A DNA stretch of 30,673 nucleotides, taken from Mesostigma viride (lineage: Eukaryota > Streptophyta > Mesostigmatophyceae > Mesostigmatales > Mesostigmataceae). Both the position numbers and the translations under genes were made by a program. The notes below the pieces were generated by a model. That model did no database searches and was not told the origin of the DNA. It saw nothing but the letters and a program-made list of their open reading frames with translations. The stretch lies in contig RPFO01002100.1 of the NCBI GenBank assembly GCA_009746045.1, positions 1 through 30,673 on the forward strand, written 5' to 3'. Positions 9,928-18,758 of this stretch are shown in pieces; within the stretch, counting starts at the first letter, position 1, and each line of letters begins with the position of its first letter.

Positions 9928-10625
9928 AGCGTAGGTGTTTTTGTCAAGTTTGAGTTTCTCAAGGAAGAACGCAGCAAGAACTTGTGATCTAGCTGCTGGA
10001 CATCAGGACGTGCTTTGATGGCTAGCTCATATTTCTTTGTCTCAGCCACATAGTCCACTGATGTGACCCTGTATTCCTCTACCCACCTGAATGCCCCATA
10101 TATGTCCACAGATGAGGGGGTGGAGAGGAGGTCAGTTAGCTCCTTCATGAAAGCCTCCCAAACTGCCCTAGCCTGCGTGTCCTGCCACTTGGGATACCTA
10201 CGCTGGAAGACAAGAATGAGATTCTGAATCTGAGAAGAGGACTGATGGTAGAAATCCCCCTGCATGAGAGATCCAAACCAATTCTTGACATTCAGTTCCT
10301 CCCTAGCCAGCTGCAGAGAGAGAAGTGCATGATTCCCCTGCTCCCTAGTATACCCCTCAGGCAGCCCCCTGACATTAATCCTATCCACAGGACGGTTTTC
10401 ATTGTAAGTGGGCAACCTAGAGGGGGATGCAGGGGGAGAGGGAGAAGATGGTGTTGCTGCTGCAGCATTCACAGGAGAGACCTGCTGAGAGGGAAGTGCT
10501 ACTTGAGTGAGCTGAGCAGGATGGGCAAACATGGGCTGTGTAGGAGGGTTAGACAACATAGGGGTGGGCTGGTGGGGGTGTGAGTGTGTGTCACTTCCCG
10601 CCTCCTGCTGCGGGCCTCCTCCCAA
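9888..10625 (-). CDS. Gag middle part: capsid-like region
   Basis: This frame holds a Pro/Gln/Ala-rich leader (about residues 1-70), then a probably helical region (INVRGLPEGYTREQG ... LQLAREELNVKNWFGSLMQ ... RRYPKWQDTQARAVWEAF ... YVAETKKYELAIKA) that looks like the capsid part of gag, though I recognise no exact family. Its sensible reading ends at about 9985, where the downstream frame takes over after a -1 shift (KFLLRSSL here, LAAFFLEKLKL in the next frame). The formal first codon is a TTG and follows a stop, so it is not the natural start; the region is reached from the frame upstream through another -1 shift between about 10560 and 10625. Confidence 0.78.
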   Translation of the reverse strand: MGGGPQQEAGSDTHSHPHQPTPMLSNPPTQPMFAHPAQLTQVALPSQQVSPVNAAAATPSSPSPPASPSRLPTYNENRPVDRINVRGLPEGYTREQGNHALLSLQLAREELNVKNWFGSLMQGDFYHQSSSQIQNLILVFQRRYPKWQDTQARAVWEAFMKELTDLLSTPSSVDIYGAFRWVEEYRVTSVDYVAETKKYELAIKARPDVQQLDHKFLLRSSLRNSNLTKTPTLCLPQEWQSTGRT

Positions 10626-10984
10626 TCATGGAAGGTGGGAGAGAGGGACACTTCATCGTCAGTAGGGTTAGTAAGATCATGATGCAACCAGGTAGGCAGA
10701 GTTAGCCACCTACCCGCCCCTCTCAGGATGGCGTTGTGCAGGAGCTCCAGCAAACGCACCAGACGCACCCTGCTGCCCTGCACCCTCCTCCCTGAGAGGA
10801 GAGCCTGCAGGGCAGGCAGCAGGTCGTCGCACACCCTGCGTGTGCCCTCTTGGAGGTTGGGCAGGCCCAGGATGTGCGTGATGATTGCACACACCAGGCT
10901 GCCCGCCTCCGCGACGTGCATCTGCTGGCTCCTGTCGGCCAGCCCACGGAAGGAGGCTGTGGCTGTCTGTATGGCACGCCACAC
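10499..10984 (-). CDS. N-terminal region of the retrotransposon polyprotein, second segment
   Basis: The credible coding part runs from about 11000 to about 10600 and contains Leu-rich, probably helical sequence (SLVCAIITHILGLPNLQEG, CDDLLPALQALLSGRR, LVRLLELLHNAILRG) and ends with LSPTFHDWEEARSRR. It continues the frame ending near 11000 after a -1 change: there GRDFITLVMRPCG in the upstream frame corresponds to GDEAVWRAIQTA in this one, explained by one missing G in CTGGTGATG. I recognise no domain. The Thr/His-rich tail in this frame after about 10590 is probably out of frame. Confidence 0.72.
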   Translation of the reverse strand: MWRAIQTATASFRGLADRSQQMHVAEAGSLVCAIITHILGLPNLQEGTRRVCDDLLPALQALLSGRRVQGSRVRLVRLLELLHNAILRGAGRWLTLPTWLHHDLTNPTDDEVSLSPTFHDWEEARSRRREVTHTHTPTSPPLCCLTLLHSPCLPILLSSLK

Positions 10985-12266
10985 GGCCTCATCACCAGGG
11001 TGATGAAGTCGCGACCTTGCAGGTCGCCCTCCAGCAGTGCTGGTTGCTGCCCAGCTGCGGTGGGACCCTGGGGCCCCTCCGGCCCTGCCAGGGACTTGTC
11101 CTTGTTGCGACTAGAGGGGGCCTGCCCCCCAGAGCCGCTGGAGGTGCCCGTGACACCCTCCATGGGGGCTGCATCCCCCGCCAGCGCCGGAGGCGCCGGC
11201 GTCGCTGCCGGGGTCCCTGCGACCCCGGGCGCTTGTGTCGCCGCCGGGGTCCCTGCGACCCCGGTGGCCTCCTCAGCCACCTGGCCCCCCACGCTGGGCG
11301 GGGGAGCCTGCGGCTGAGGTTGGACCCTCTGACCTGCCAGAGGGTCCTGGGTGGCTTCACCACCCATGGGCGTGTTGGGGGCGTCTGCCGCCCCGCGCCC
11401 CGTCGCAGGCGGCATCGCAGCCGCCTCACGCCTATCCGGGCCCCAGCCAACTGGCGTGACTTGGGGCCACGCTGGCAACGGAGTCAGCGCGATCTCTGGT
11501 CTGGAGACCACGCGCAGCGCCTCTCTCTGGCGCTGCCTGGACGCCCACTGATCAACAGTGCCGGGGTTGTGCCTCGGCCGATTGGCGAAACAGTACAGCC
11601 AAACCGCCACCTGAACCAGTGGGAGCTGCATCCTAAGACGCCCCTCGATCAGCGAGTGCACCCGATGAACCTCTATCGCGTGTATCTCCTCATCTGGAAG
11701 CAACTGAAAACGATCGAGCAAGATCCGGCCGTTCACCGCAATGAACGCCGGGATGTCGTCCTCCCCAAGGGGGAGAAAATGGGGTGGGCGCCCGAACATG
11801 ACCGGGGGCGGAACATGTTCCCCATACCGGTCAATGTCCATGGTGGCCATCTGTCGGCCCACGGAAAGGTTGCCAGACGTCGCAGGTGTCTGCGACGAAA
11901 GCTCAAGCGAAGGCCGAGGCCTCGCAGGCGGCACCTCGCCATCCTCCTCGGAGGAATCACTCCGCTCACGACCCCCGTCACCTGCGACGGGTGAACGTCG
12001 TGCCCGGGGGACCTGCCCCCCAGGTGCCATGGCGGACAAACCGCCAGTGGCAAACGGCCGCCCGCTCGCCATCCCCCGGGCGCCGGGCCCCACCTGCGGG
12101 CCCCGACGCCTGGGTTGGTCAGCGACCACCGTGCGGAAGGGACGTTGGGCGTCACCCTCGCATCGGTGGTGGAGGGCGTGCCCTCCGGCGAAAGGCGGGG
12201 TGAGGTGCGCCTGGCAGGCGCCTTCCCCTTGTTGTTGTTGCCGTTGTTGCCGTTGTTGGAAGCCAT
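10985..12266 (-). CDS. N-terminal region of the retrotransposon polyprotein, unknown function
   Basis: The first ATG after the 5' LTR is at 12266, 44 nt past the LTR (MASNNGNNGNNNKGK). That frame must shift by -1, probably around 12100, into the frame that stays open to about 11000. A later in-frame ATG at 12072 (MASGRPFATGG) is the alternative start. The product has a disordered, basic Pro/Arg-rich start, a compact-looking segment near 11500-11850 (MDIDRYGEHVPPPVMFGRP, IPAFIAVNGRILLDRF, LPLVQVAVWLYCFANRP), and a long Ala/Pro/Gly-rich low-complexity part (VAGTPAATQAPGVAGTPAAT). It sits before the capsid-like region and makes the gag part unusually long, about 1,000 codons. No family recognised. 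Confidence 0.68.
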
Positions 12267-12291
12267 ATCTTTTTTTTGCTTGTAAAAAAAA

Positions 12292-12310
12292 TATCGAACT
12301 TTTCAGTCCA
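12292..12310 (-). promoter_or_regulatory. Primer-binding site
   Basis: On the minus strand TGGACTGAAAAGTTCGATA begins directly at the LTR edge. The TGG complements a tRNA CCA end. The plus-strand copy reads ATCGAACTTTTCAGTCCA, which has the layout of a tRNA 3' end: last two T-loop bases, five T-stem bases, seven acceptor bases, one discriminator and CCA. I cannot name the tRNA; it is not the common initiator-Met primer site beginning TGGTATCAGAGC. Confidence 0.72.
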
Positions 12311-12365
12311 AGTTGGATGGAGACTAGGGACGACGAACAACTGCGAAAGCTGAGAGCGAATGATG

Positions 12366-12386
12366 ATTGTATTACAATAATACAAT
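12366..12386. other. AT-rich inverted repeat in 5' LTR
   Basis: ATTGTATTA, CAA, TAATACAAT, identical to the copy in the other LTR. It lies about 55 bp inside the LTR edge nearest the coding region, so it would be early in the transcribed leader or near the start site. Confidence 0.65.
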
Positions 12387-12646
12387 GAGAGAGCGATGAA
12401 AGCTGAGGGCTCAGAATGGAACTGGGCAGACTCGGGTGCTGTGGCACTCCCCAGTGCTACGCCTATATGCCTATGGCGGTGCTACCTGCAGCACACGACC
12501 AGTGGACAAGTGTACACCGCAATGCCATGCGACCACGTCACTAGCAACCAGCTAAGACTCGGCCCGTCAGGCCCGGCTACACCGGACCTGGCGGGTCGAG
12601 CTAGCACCTAGGAACAGTCTGGCACTGACCGCACATCGGTCCACAT

Positions 12647-12690
12647 GACACCTCAGTACCGTACACCCTGCCGTACTGTACTGAGGTGTC
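12647..12690. other. Hairpin in 5' LTR
   Basis: Same 12-bp stem (GACACCTCAGTA with TACTGAGGTGTC) as at 4625-4668. Conserved in both LTRs because they were copied from one another, so conservation alone does not show function. Confidence 0.7.
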
Positions 12691-12765
12691 CCGCTCAGCC
12701 GCGGTAGGCAATACGCGGCGCGCAGGCCGGAAATCCGTGTGTCAGCCTAAGCATCTCATCTAACT

Positions 12766-12770
12766 ATTGC
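12766..12770. repeat. Right target-site duplication ATTGC
   Basis: Matches 4285-4289 exactly. The following CGGCATGCACAC continues the satellite variant unit that the element split. Confidence 0.95.
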
Positions 12771-15700
12771 CGGCATGCACACACACGTACATCCACCGCG
12801 CACGCAAGGGGCAACTGCACACACATGTACACACACCGCGCACGCTTGGGGCAGCTGCACTCACATGTACACACACCGCGCACGCTTGGGGCGGCTGCAC
12901 ACACACGTACATACACCGCGCACGCAAGGGGCGGCTGCACTTACATGTACACACACCACGCACGCAAGGGGCGGCTGCACACACACGTACATACACCGCG
13001 CACGCAAGGACCGGCTCCACTCACATGTACATCCACCGCGCAACCACGGGGCGGCTGCACACACACGTACATACACCGCGCACGCAAGGGGCTGCTGCAC
13101 ACACACTTACACACAAAATGCACGCTTGGGGCGACGGCACTCACATGTACATACACCGCGCACGAAAGGGGTGGCTGCACACACACGTACATCCACCGCG
13201 CACGCAAGGGGCGGCTGCACACACACATACATACACCATGCACGCAAGGGGCGAGTGCAAAAACATGTACATACACCGCGCACGCAAGGGGCAACTGCCC
13301 ACACATGGACATACACCATGCACGCAAGGGGCGGCTGCACACACATGTACATCCACCGCGCACGCAAGGGGCGAGTGCACACACACGTACACACACCGCG
13401 CACGCTTGGGGCGGCTGCACACACACGTACCTACACCGCGCACGCAAGGGGCGGCTGCACACACACGTACATCCACCGCGCACGCAAGGGGCAACTGCAC
13501 ACACATGTACACACACCGCGCACGCTTGGGGCAGCTGCACTCACATGTACACACACCGCGCACGCAAGGGCCGGCTGCACACACACGTACATCCACCGCG
13601 CACGCAAGGGGCAACTGCACACACACGTACATACACCGCGCACGCAAGGGGCGGCTGCACACACACGTACACACACCGCGCACGCAAGGGGCGGCTGCAC
13701 ACACACGTACACACACCATGCACGCAATTGCCGGCATGCACACACACGTACATCCACCGCGCACGCAAGGGGCAACTGCACACACATGTACACACACCGC
13801 GCACGCTTGGGGCAGCTGCACTCACATGTACACACACCGCGCACGCTTGGGGCGGCTGCACACACACGTACACACACCGCGCACGCTTGGGGCGGCTGCA
13901 CACACACGTACCTACACCGCGCACGCAAGGGGCGGCTGCACACACACTTACACACAAAATGCACGCTTGGGGCGACGGCACTCACATGTACACACACCGC
14001 GCACGCAAGGGGCGGCTGCACACACACGTACACACACCATGCACGCAATTGCCGGCATGCACACACACGTACATCCACCGCGCACGCAAGGGGCAACTGC
14101 ACACACATGTACACACACCGCGCACGCTTGGGGCAGCTGCACTCACATGTACACACACCGCGCACGCTTGGGGCGGCTGCACACACACGTACATACACCG
14201 CGCACGCAAGGGGCGGCTGCACACATACGTACCTACAACGCGCACGCAAGGGGCGGCTGCACACACACGTACATACACCGCGCACGCAAGGACCGGCTCC
14301 ACTCACATGTACATCCACCGCGCAACCACGGGGCGGCTGCACACACACGTACATACACCGCGCACGCAAGGGGCTGCTGCACACACACTTACACACAAAA
14401 TGCACGCTTGGGGCGACGGCACTCACATGTACATACACCGCGCACGAAAGGGGTGGCTGCACACACACGTACATCCACCGCGCACGCAAGGGGCGGCTGC
14501 ACACACACATACATACACCATGCACGCAAGGGGCGAGTGCAAAAACATGTACATACGCCGCGCACGCAAGGGGCAACTGCCCACACATGGACATACACCA
14601 TGCACGCAAGGGGCGGCTGCACACACATGTACATCCACCGCGCACGCAAGGGGCGAGTGCACACACACGTACACACACCGCGCACGCAAGGGGCGGCTGC
14701 ACACACACGTACACACACCATGCACGCAATTGCCGGCATGCACACACACGTACATCCACCGCGCACGCAAGGGGCAACTGCACACACATGTACACACACC
14801 GCGCACGCTTGGGGCAGCTGCACTCACATGTACACACACCGCGCACGCTTGGGGCGGCTGCACACACACGTACATACACCGCGCACGCAAGGGGCGGCTG
14901 CACACATACGTACCTACACCGCGCACGCAAGGGGCGGCTGCACACACACGTACATACACCGCGCACGCAAGGACCGGCTCCACTCACATGTACATCCACC
15001 GCGCAACCACGGGGCGGCTGCACACACACGTACATACACCGCGCACGCAAGGGGCTGCTGCACACACACTTACACACAAAATGCACGCTTGGGGCGACGG
15101 CACTCACATGTACATACACCGCGCACGAAAGGGGTGGCTGCACACACACGTACATCCACCGCGCACGCAAGGGGCGGCTGCACACACACATACATACACC
15201 ATGCACGCAAGGGGCGAGTGCAAAAACATGTACATACACCGCGCACGCAAGGGGCAACTGCCCACACATGGACATACACCATGCACGCAAGGGGCGGCTG
15301 CACACACATGTACATCCACCGCGCACGCAAGGGGCGAGTGCACACACACGTACACACACCGCGCACGCAAGGGGCGGCTGCACACACACGTACACACACC
15401 ATGCACGCAATTGCCGGCATGCACACACACGTACATCCACCGCGCACGCAAGGGGCAACTGCACACACATGTACACACACCGCGCACGCTTGGGGCAGCT
15501 GCACTCACATGTACACACACCGCGCACGCTTGGGGCGGCTGCACACACACGTACATACACCGCGCACGCTTGGGGCGGCTGCACACACACGTACCTACAC
15601 CGCGCACGCAAGGGGCGGCTGCACACACACTTACACACAAAATGCACGCTTGGGGCGACGGCACTCACATGTACACACACCGCGCACGCAAGGGGCGGCT

Positions 15701-17534
15701 GCACACACACGTACACACACCATGCACGCAATTGCCGGCATGCACACACACGTACATCCACCGCGCACGCAAGGGGCAACTGCACACACATGTACACACA
15801 CCGCGCACGCTTGGGGCAGCTGCACTCACATGTACACACACCGCGCACGCTTGGGGCGGCTGCACACACACGTACATACACCGCGCACGCAAGGGGCGGC
15901 TGCACACATACGTACCTACACCGCGCACGCAAGGGGCGGCTGCACACACACTTACACTCACCATGCACGCAAGGGGCGGCTGCACACACACGTACATACA
16001 CCGCGCACGCAAGGGACGGCTGCACACACACGTACATACACCGCACACGCAAGGGGCTGCTGCACACACACTTACACACAAAATGCACGCTTGGGGCGAC
16101 GGCACTCACATGTACATACACCGCGCACGAAAGGGGTGGCTGCACACACACGTACATCCACCGCACACGCAAGGGGCGGCTGCACACACACATACATACA
16201 CCATGCACGCAAGGGGCGAGTGCAAAAACATGTACATACGCCGCGCACGCAAGGGGCAACTGCCCACACATGGACATACACCATGCACGCAAGGGGCGGC
16301 TGCACACACATGTACATCCACCGCGCACGCAAGGGGCGAGTGCACACACACGTACACACACCATGCACGCAAGGGGCGGCTGCACACACACGTACATACA
16401 CCGCGCACGCAAGGGGCGGCTGCACACATACGTACCTACACCGCGCACCCAAGGGGCGACTGCACACATACGTACCTACACCGCGCACGCAAGGGCCGGC
16501 TGCACACACACGTACACACACCATGCACGCAAGGGCCGGCTGCACACACACGTACATACACCGCGCACGCTTGGGGCGGCTGCACACACACGTACCTACA
16601 CCGCGCACGCAAGGGGCGGCTGCACACACACGTACATACACCGCGCACGCAAGGGGCAACTCCACTCACATGTACATCCACCGCGCAACCACGGGGCGGC
16701 TGCACACACACGTACATACACCGCGCACGCAAGGGGCTGCTGCACACACACTTACACACAAAATGCACGCTTGGGGCGACGGCACTCACATGTACATACA
16801 CCGCGCACGAAAGGGGTGGCTGCACACACACGTACATCCACCGCGCACGCAAGGGGCGGCTGCACACACACATACATACACCATGCACGCAAGGGGCGAG
16901 TGCAAAAACATGTACATACACCGCGCACGCAAGGGGCAACTGCCCACACATGGACATACACCATGCACGCAAGGGGCGGCTGCACACACATGTACATCCA
17001 CCGCGCACGCAAGGGGCGAGTGCACACACACGTACACACACCGCGCACGCTTGGGGCGGCTGCACACACACGTACCTACACCGCGCACGCAAGGGGCGGC
17101 TGCACACACACGTACATCCACCGCGCACGCAAGGGGCAACTGCACACACATGTACACACACCGCGCACGCTTGGGGCAGCTGCACTCACATGTACACACA
17201 CCGCGCACGCAAGGGCCGGCTGCACACACACGTACATCCACCGCGCACGCAAGGGGCAACTGCACACACACGTACATACACCGCGCACGCAAGGGGCGGC
17301 TGCACACACACGTACACACACCGCGCACGCAAGGGGCGGCTGCACACACACGTACACACACCATGCACGCAATTGCCGGCATGCACACACACGTACATCC
17401 ACCGCGCACGCAAGGGGCAACTGCACACACATGTACACACACCGCGCACGCTTGGGGCAGCTGCACTCACATGTACACACACCGCGCACGCTTGGGGCGG
17501 CTGCACACACACGTACACACACCGCGCACGCTTG
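12766..17534. repeat. 40-bp satellite array, middle block with higher-order repeats
   Basis: About 119 units, very regular in length. Most are 40 bp; the variant with AATTGCCGGCATGCAC is 41 bp. Unit variants recur in a fixed order: a 17-unit, 681-bp segment at about 14389-14823 recurs with identical translation at 15070-15504, and 13141-13821 recurs identically at 16786-17466 (offset 3,645). This is a higher-order satellite, made by unequal exchange or segmental duplication of multi-unit blocks. Long frames in all three plus phases and in minus phases are composition effects. Confidence 0.96.
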
Positions 17535-17535
17535 C

Positions 17536-17741
17536 GTTACGTTAAATAGTGACGGAACCTTTTTGCCGCCTGAGGCAAATCGGTCCGTAACACTATTTTG
17601 CCCGGAATAACCACTTCCGAGCACCCAAGTTAATTCGGCCGAATTAACTTGGGTGCTCGGAAGTGGTTATTCCGGGCAAAATAGTGTTACGGACCGATTT
17701 GCCTCAGGCGGCAAAAAGGTTCCGTCACTATTTAACGTAAC
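17536..17741. repeat. Palindrome 1 (206 bp, perfect)
   Basis: Two 103-bp arms, perfect inverted copies with no loop, centred at 17638/17639 in AATTCGGCCGAATT. The ends are GTTACGTTAAATAGTGACGG and its complement. A perfect 206-bp palindrome is unusual in chromosomal DNA because such sequences tend to be deleted or to acquire an asymmetric centre. Confidence 0.97.
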
Positions 17742-17875
17742 TAAAACCTGGCCTCGTGGAGGGGGGACGAAGAGCCCGAGACATCCGCCTAGGCCGCTGA
17801 GCACGCACCACTAAATGCGCCGGAGCTGCCTCAGTGAGGATTCGAACCCCTGACCTCCAAGTTGCACAGGTTTTA
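17742..17875 (-). repeat. Spacer 1 (134 bp), tRNA-like, inverted relative to spacers 2 and 3
   Basis: Begins TAAAACCTGG and ends CAGGTTTTA, so it has 9-bp inverted ends. Its minus strand contains AGGGGTTCGAATCCTCA followed by CTGAGGCA, the layout of a tRNA T-arm and acceptor strand with a B box (GGTTCGAATCC). It is the reverse complement of spacer 2. Confidence 0.85.
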
Positions 17876-18080
17876 GTTACGTTAAATAGTGACGGAACCT
17901 TTTGCCGCCTGAGGCAAATCGGTCCGTAACACTATTTTGCCCGGAATAACCACTTCCGGGCACCCAAGTTAATTCGGCCGAATTAACTTGGGTGCTCGGA
18001 AGTGGTTATTCCGGGCAAAATAGTGTTACGGACCGATTTGCCTCAGGCGGCAAAAAGGTTCCGTCACTATTTAACGTAAC
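17876..18080. repeat. Palindrome 2 (205 bp)
   Basis: Same sequence as palindrome 1, with one T fewer in the left arm (CCTTTTGCC) and one arm mismatch (CCGGGCACCC against the other arm's GGGTGCTCGG). Because spacers 1 and 2 are reverse complements, palindrome 2 is the centre of an inverted repeat extending through both spacers and into palindromes 1 and 3, about 885 bp in all. Confidence 0.95.
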
Positions 18081-18214
18081 TAAAACCTGTGCAACTTGGA
18101 GGTCAGGGGTTCGAATCCTCACTGAGGCAGCTCCGGCGCATTTAGTGGTGCGTGCTCAGCGGCCTAGGCGGATGTCTCGGGCTCTTCGTCCCCCCTCCAC
18201 GAGGCCAGGTTTTA
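18081..18214 (+). repeat. Spacer 2 (134 bp), tRNA-like 3' half with B box
   Basis: Plus strand reads GGAGGTCAGGGG, TTCGAAT, CCTCACTGAGGC, a T-arm followed by a 7-nt acceptor-like strand, with GGTTCGAATCC as a perfect pol III B box. No intact D-arm, anticodon arm or anticodon is visible, so it is tRNA-derived and not a tRNA gene. Confidence 0.85.
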
Positions 18215-18420
18215 GTTACGTTAAATAGTGACGGAACCTTTTTGCCGCCTGAGGCAAATCGGTCCGTAACACTATTTTGCCCGGAATAACCACTTCCGAG
18301 CACCCAAGTTAATTCGGCCGAATTAACTTGGGTGCTCGGAAGTGGTTATTCCGGGCAAAATAGTGTTCCGGCCCGATTTGCCTCAGGCGGCAAAAAGGTT
18401 CCGGCACTATTTAACGTAAC
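18215..18420. repeat. Palindrome 3 (206 bp)
   Basis: Left arm as in palindrome 1. The right arm has three differences (GTTCCGGCCCG for GTTACGGACCG, and CCGGCAC for CCGTCAC), so it is slightly older or less corrected than palindrome 1. Confidence 0.95.
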
Positions 18421-18553
18421 TAAAACCTGTGCAACTTGGAGGTCAGGGGTTCGAATCCTCACTGAGGCAGCTCCGGCGCAATTAGTGGTGCGTGCTCAGC
18501 GGCCTAGGCGGATGTCTCGGGCTCTTCGTCCCCCTCCACGAGGCCAGGTTTTA
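18421..18553 (+). repeat. Spacer 3 (133 bp), tRNA-like, same orientation as spacer 2
   Basis: Nearly identical to spacer 2, with GCGCAATTAG for GCGCATTTAG and one C fewer in the C run before TCCACGAGG. The B box is intact. Confidence 0.85.
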
Positions 18554-18757
18554 GTTACGTTAAATAGTGACGGAACCTTTTGCCGCCTGAGGCAAATCGG
18601 TCCGTAACACTATTTTGCCCGGAATAACCACTTCCGAGCACCCAAGTTAATTCGGCCGAATTAACTTGGGTGCCCGGAAGTGGTTATTCCGGGCAAAATA
18701 GTGTTACGGACCGATTTGCCTCAGGCGGCAAAAGGTTCCGTCACTATTTAACGTAAC
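18554..18757. repeat. Palindrome 4 (204 bp)
   Basis: As the others, with four T and four A at the internal runs and one mismatch (GTGCCCGG against GTGCTCGG). It is followed by a single T and then satellite at 18759. Confidence 0.95.
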
Positions 18758-18758
18758 T

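Larger units (their letters stand above)
4290..12765 (-). mobile_element. Complete Ty1/copia-type LTR retrotransposon with INT-PR-RT-RH order
   Basis: An 8,476-bp element inserted in the satellite, transcribed right to left. It has two LTRs (4290-4743 and 12311-12765) differing by one base deletion and one substitution, a 5-bp target duplication, a primer-binding site abutting the 5' LTR, and coding DNA from about 12266 to 5802. Visible domains in order are an N-terminal region of unknown function, a capsid-like region, two zinc knuckles, integrase, aspartic protease, reverse transcriptase and RNase H. Copia affinity rests on the RT motifs DIKRAFL, GLQSAPR and HGDDQLI and on a C-terminal RNase H ending in ADALTK. 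The coding region has six -1 frame changes. Two LTR differences in 455 bp imply a recent insertion. No envelope-like ORF is seen. Confidence 0.95.
12311..12765 (-). repeat. 5' LTR of the retrotransposon (right copy)
   Basis: A 455-bp copy of 4290-4743, with termini AGTTGG and CTAACT on the plus strand, followed at once by the ATTGC target duplication and satellite. Being upstream of the minus-strand coding region it carries the element promoter. I cannot place a TATA box with confidence; the AT-rich inverted repeat at 12366-12386 is the most AT-rich part. Confidence 0.96.
17535..18758. mobile_element. Composite foldback insertion: four palindromes and three tRNA-like spacers
   Basis: A 1,224-bp block interrupts the satellite exactly between CGCACGCTTG and GGGCGGCTGC, which are contiguous in the duplicate satellite at 13889/13890. 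It consists of palindromes at 17536-17741, 17876-18080, 18215-18420 and 18554-18757, separated by spacers at 17742-17875, 18081-18214 and 18421-18553, with one unmatched base at each end (C and T). The period is 339-340 bp. No target-site duplication is visible. No transposase is encoded; short open frames within it are palindrome artefacts. Best described as a foldback or MITE-like non-autonomous element cluster, perhaps pol III transcribed, of no family I recognise. Confidence 0.88.

Noticed and set aside
9340-9987. Plus-strand frames with poly-Leu, poly-Val or poly-Cys
   Set aside because: Antisense shadows of the AAC and Lys-Gly repeats in gag.
10885-11994. Plus-strand 369-codon frame opposite the retrotransposon N-terminal region
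   Set aside because: GC-rich antisense frame, Arg/Pro-rich with no domain. The minus strand links with the rest of the element.
12767-17610. Three overlapping frames of about 1,600 codons each
   Set aside because: Same satellite effect, with all three plus phases open at once over the same DNA; one frame even runs into the foldback insertion.
17992-18228. Open frames of 78 and 91 codons at 17992-18228 and 18332-18607
   Set aside because: They repeat with the palindrome-spacer unit and lack any domain; they read through palindrome arms and a tRNA-like spacer.
17536-18757. Repeat-spacer structure resembling a giant CRISPR or integron array
   Set aside because: The spacers are copies of one sequence in either orientation, and the repeats are 206-bp palindromes; there are no cas or integrase genes.
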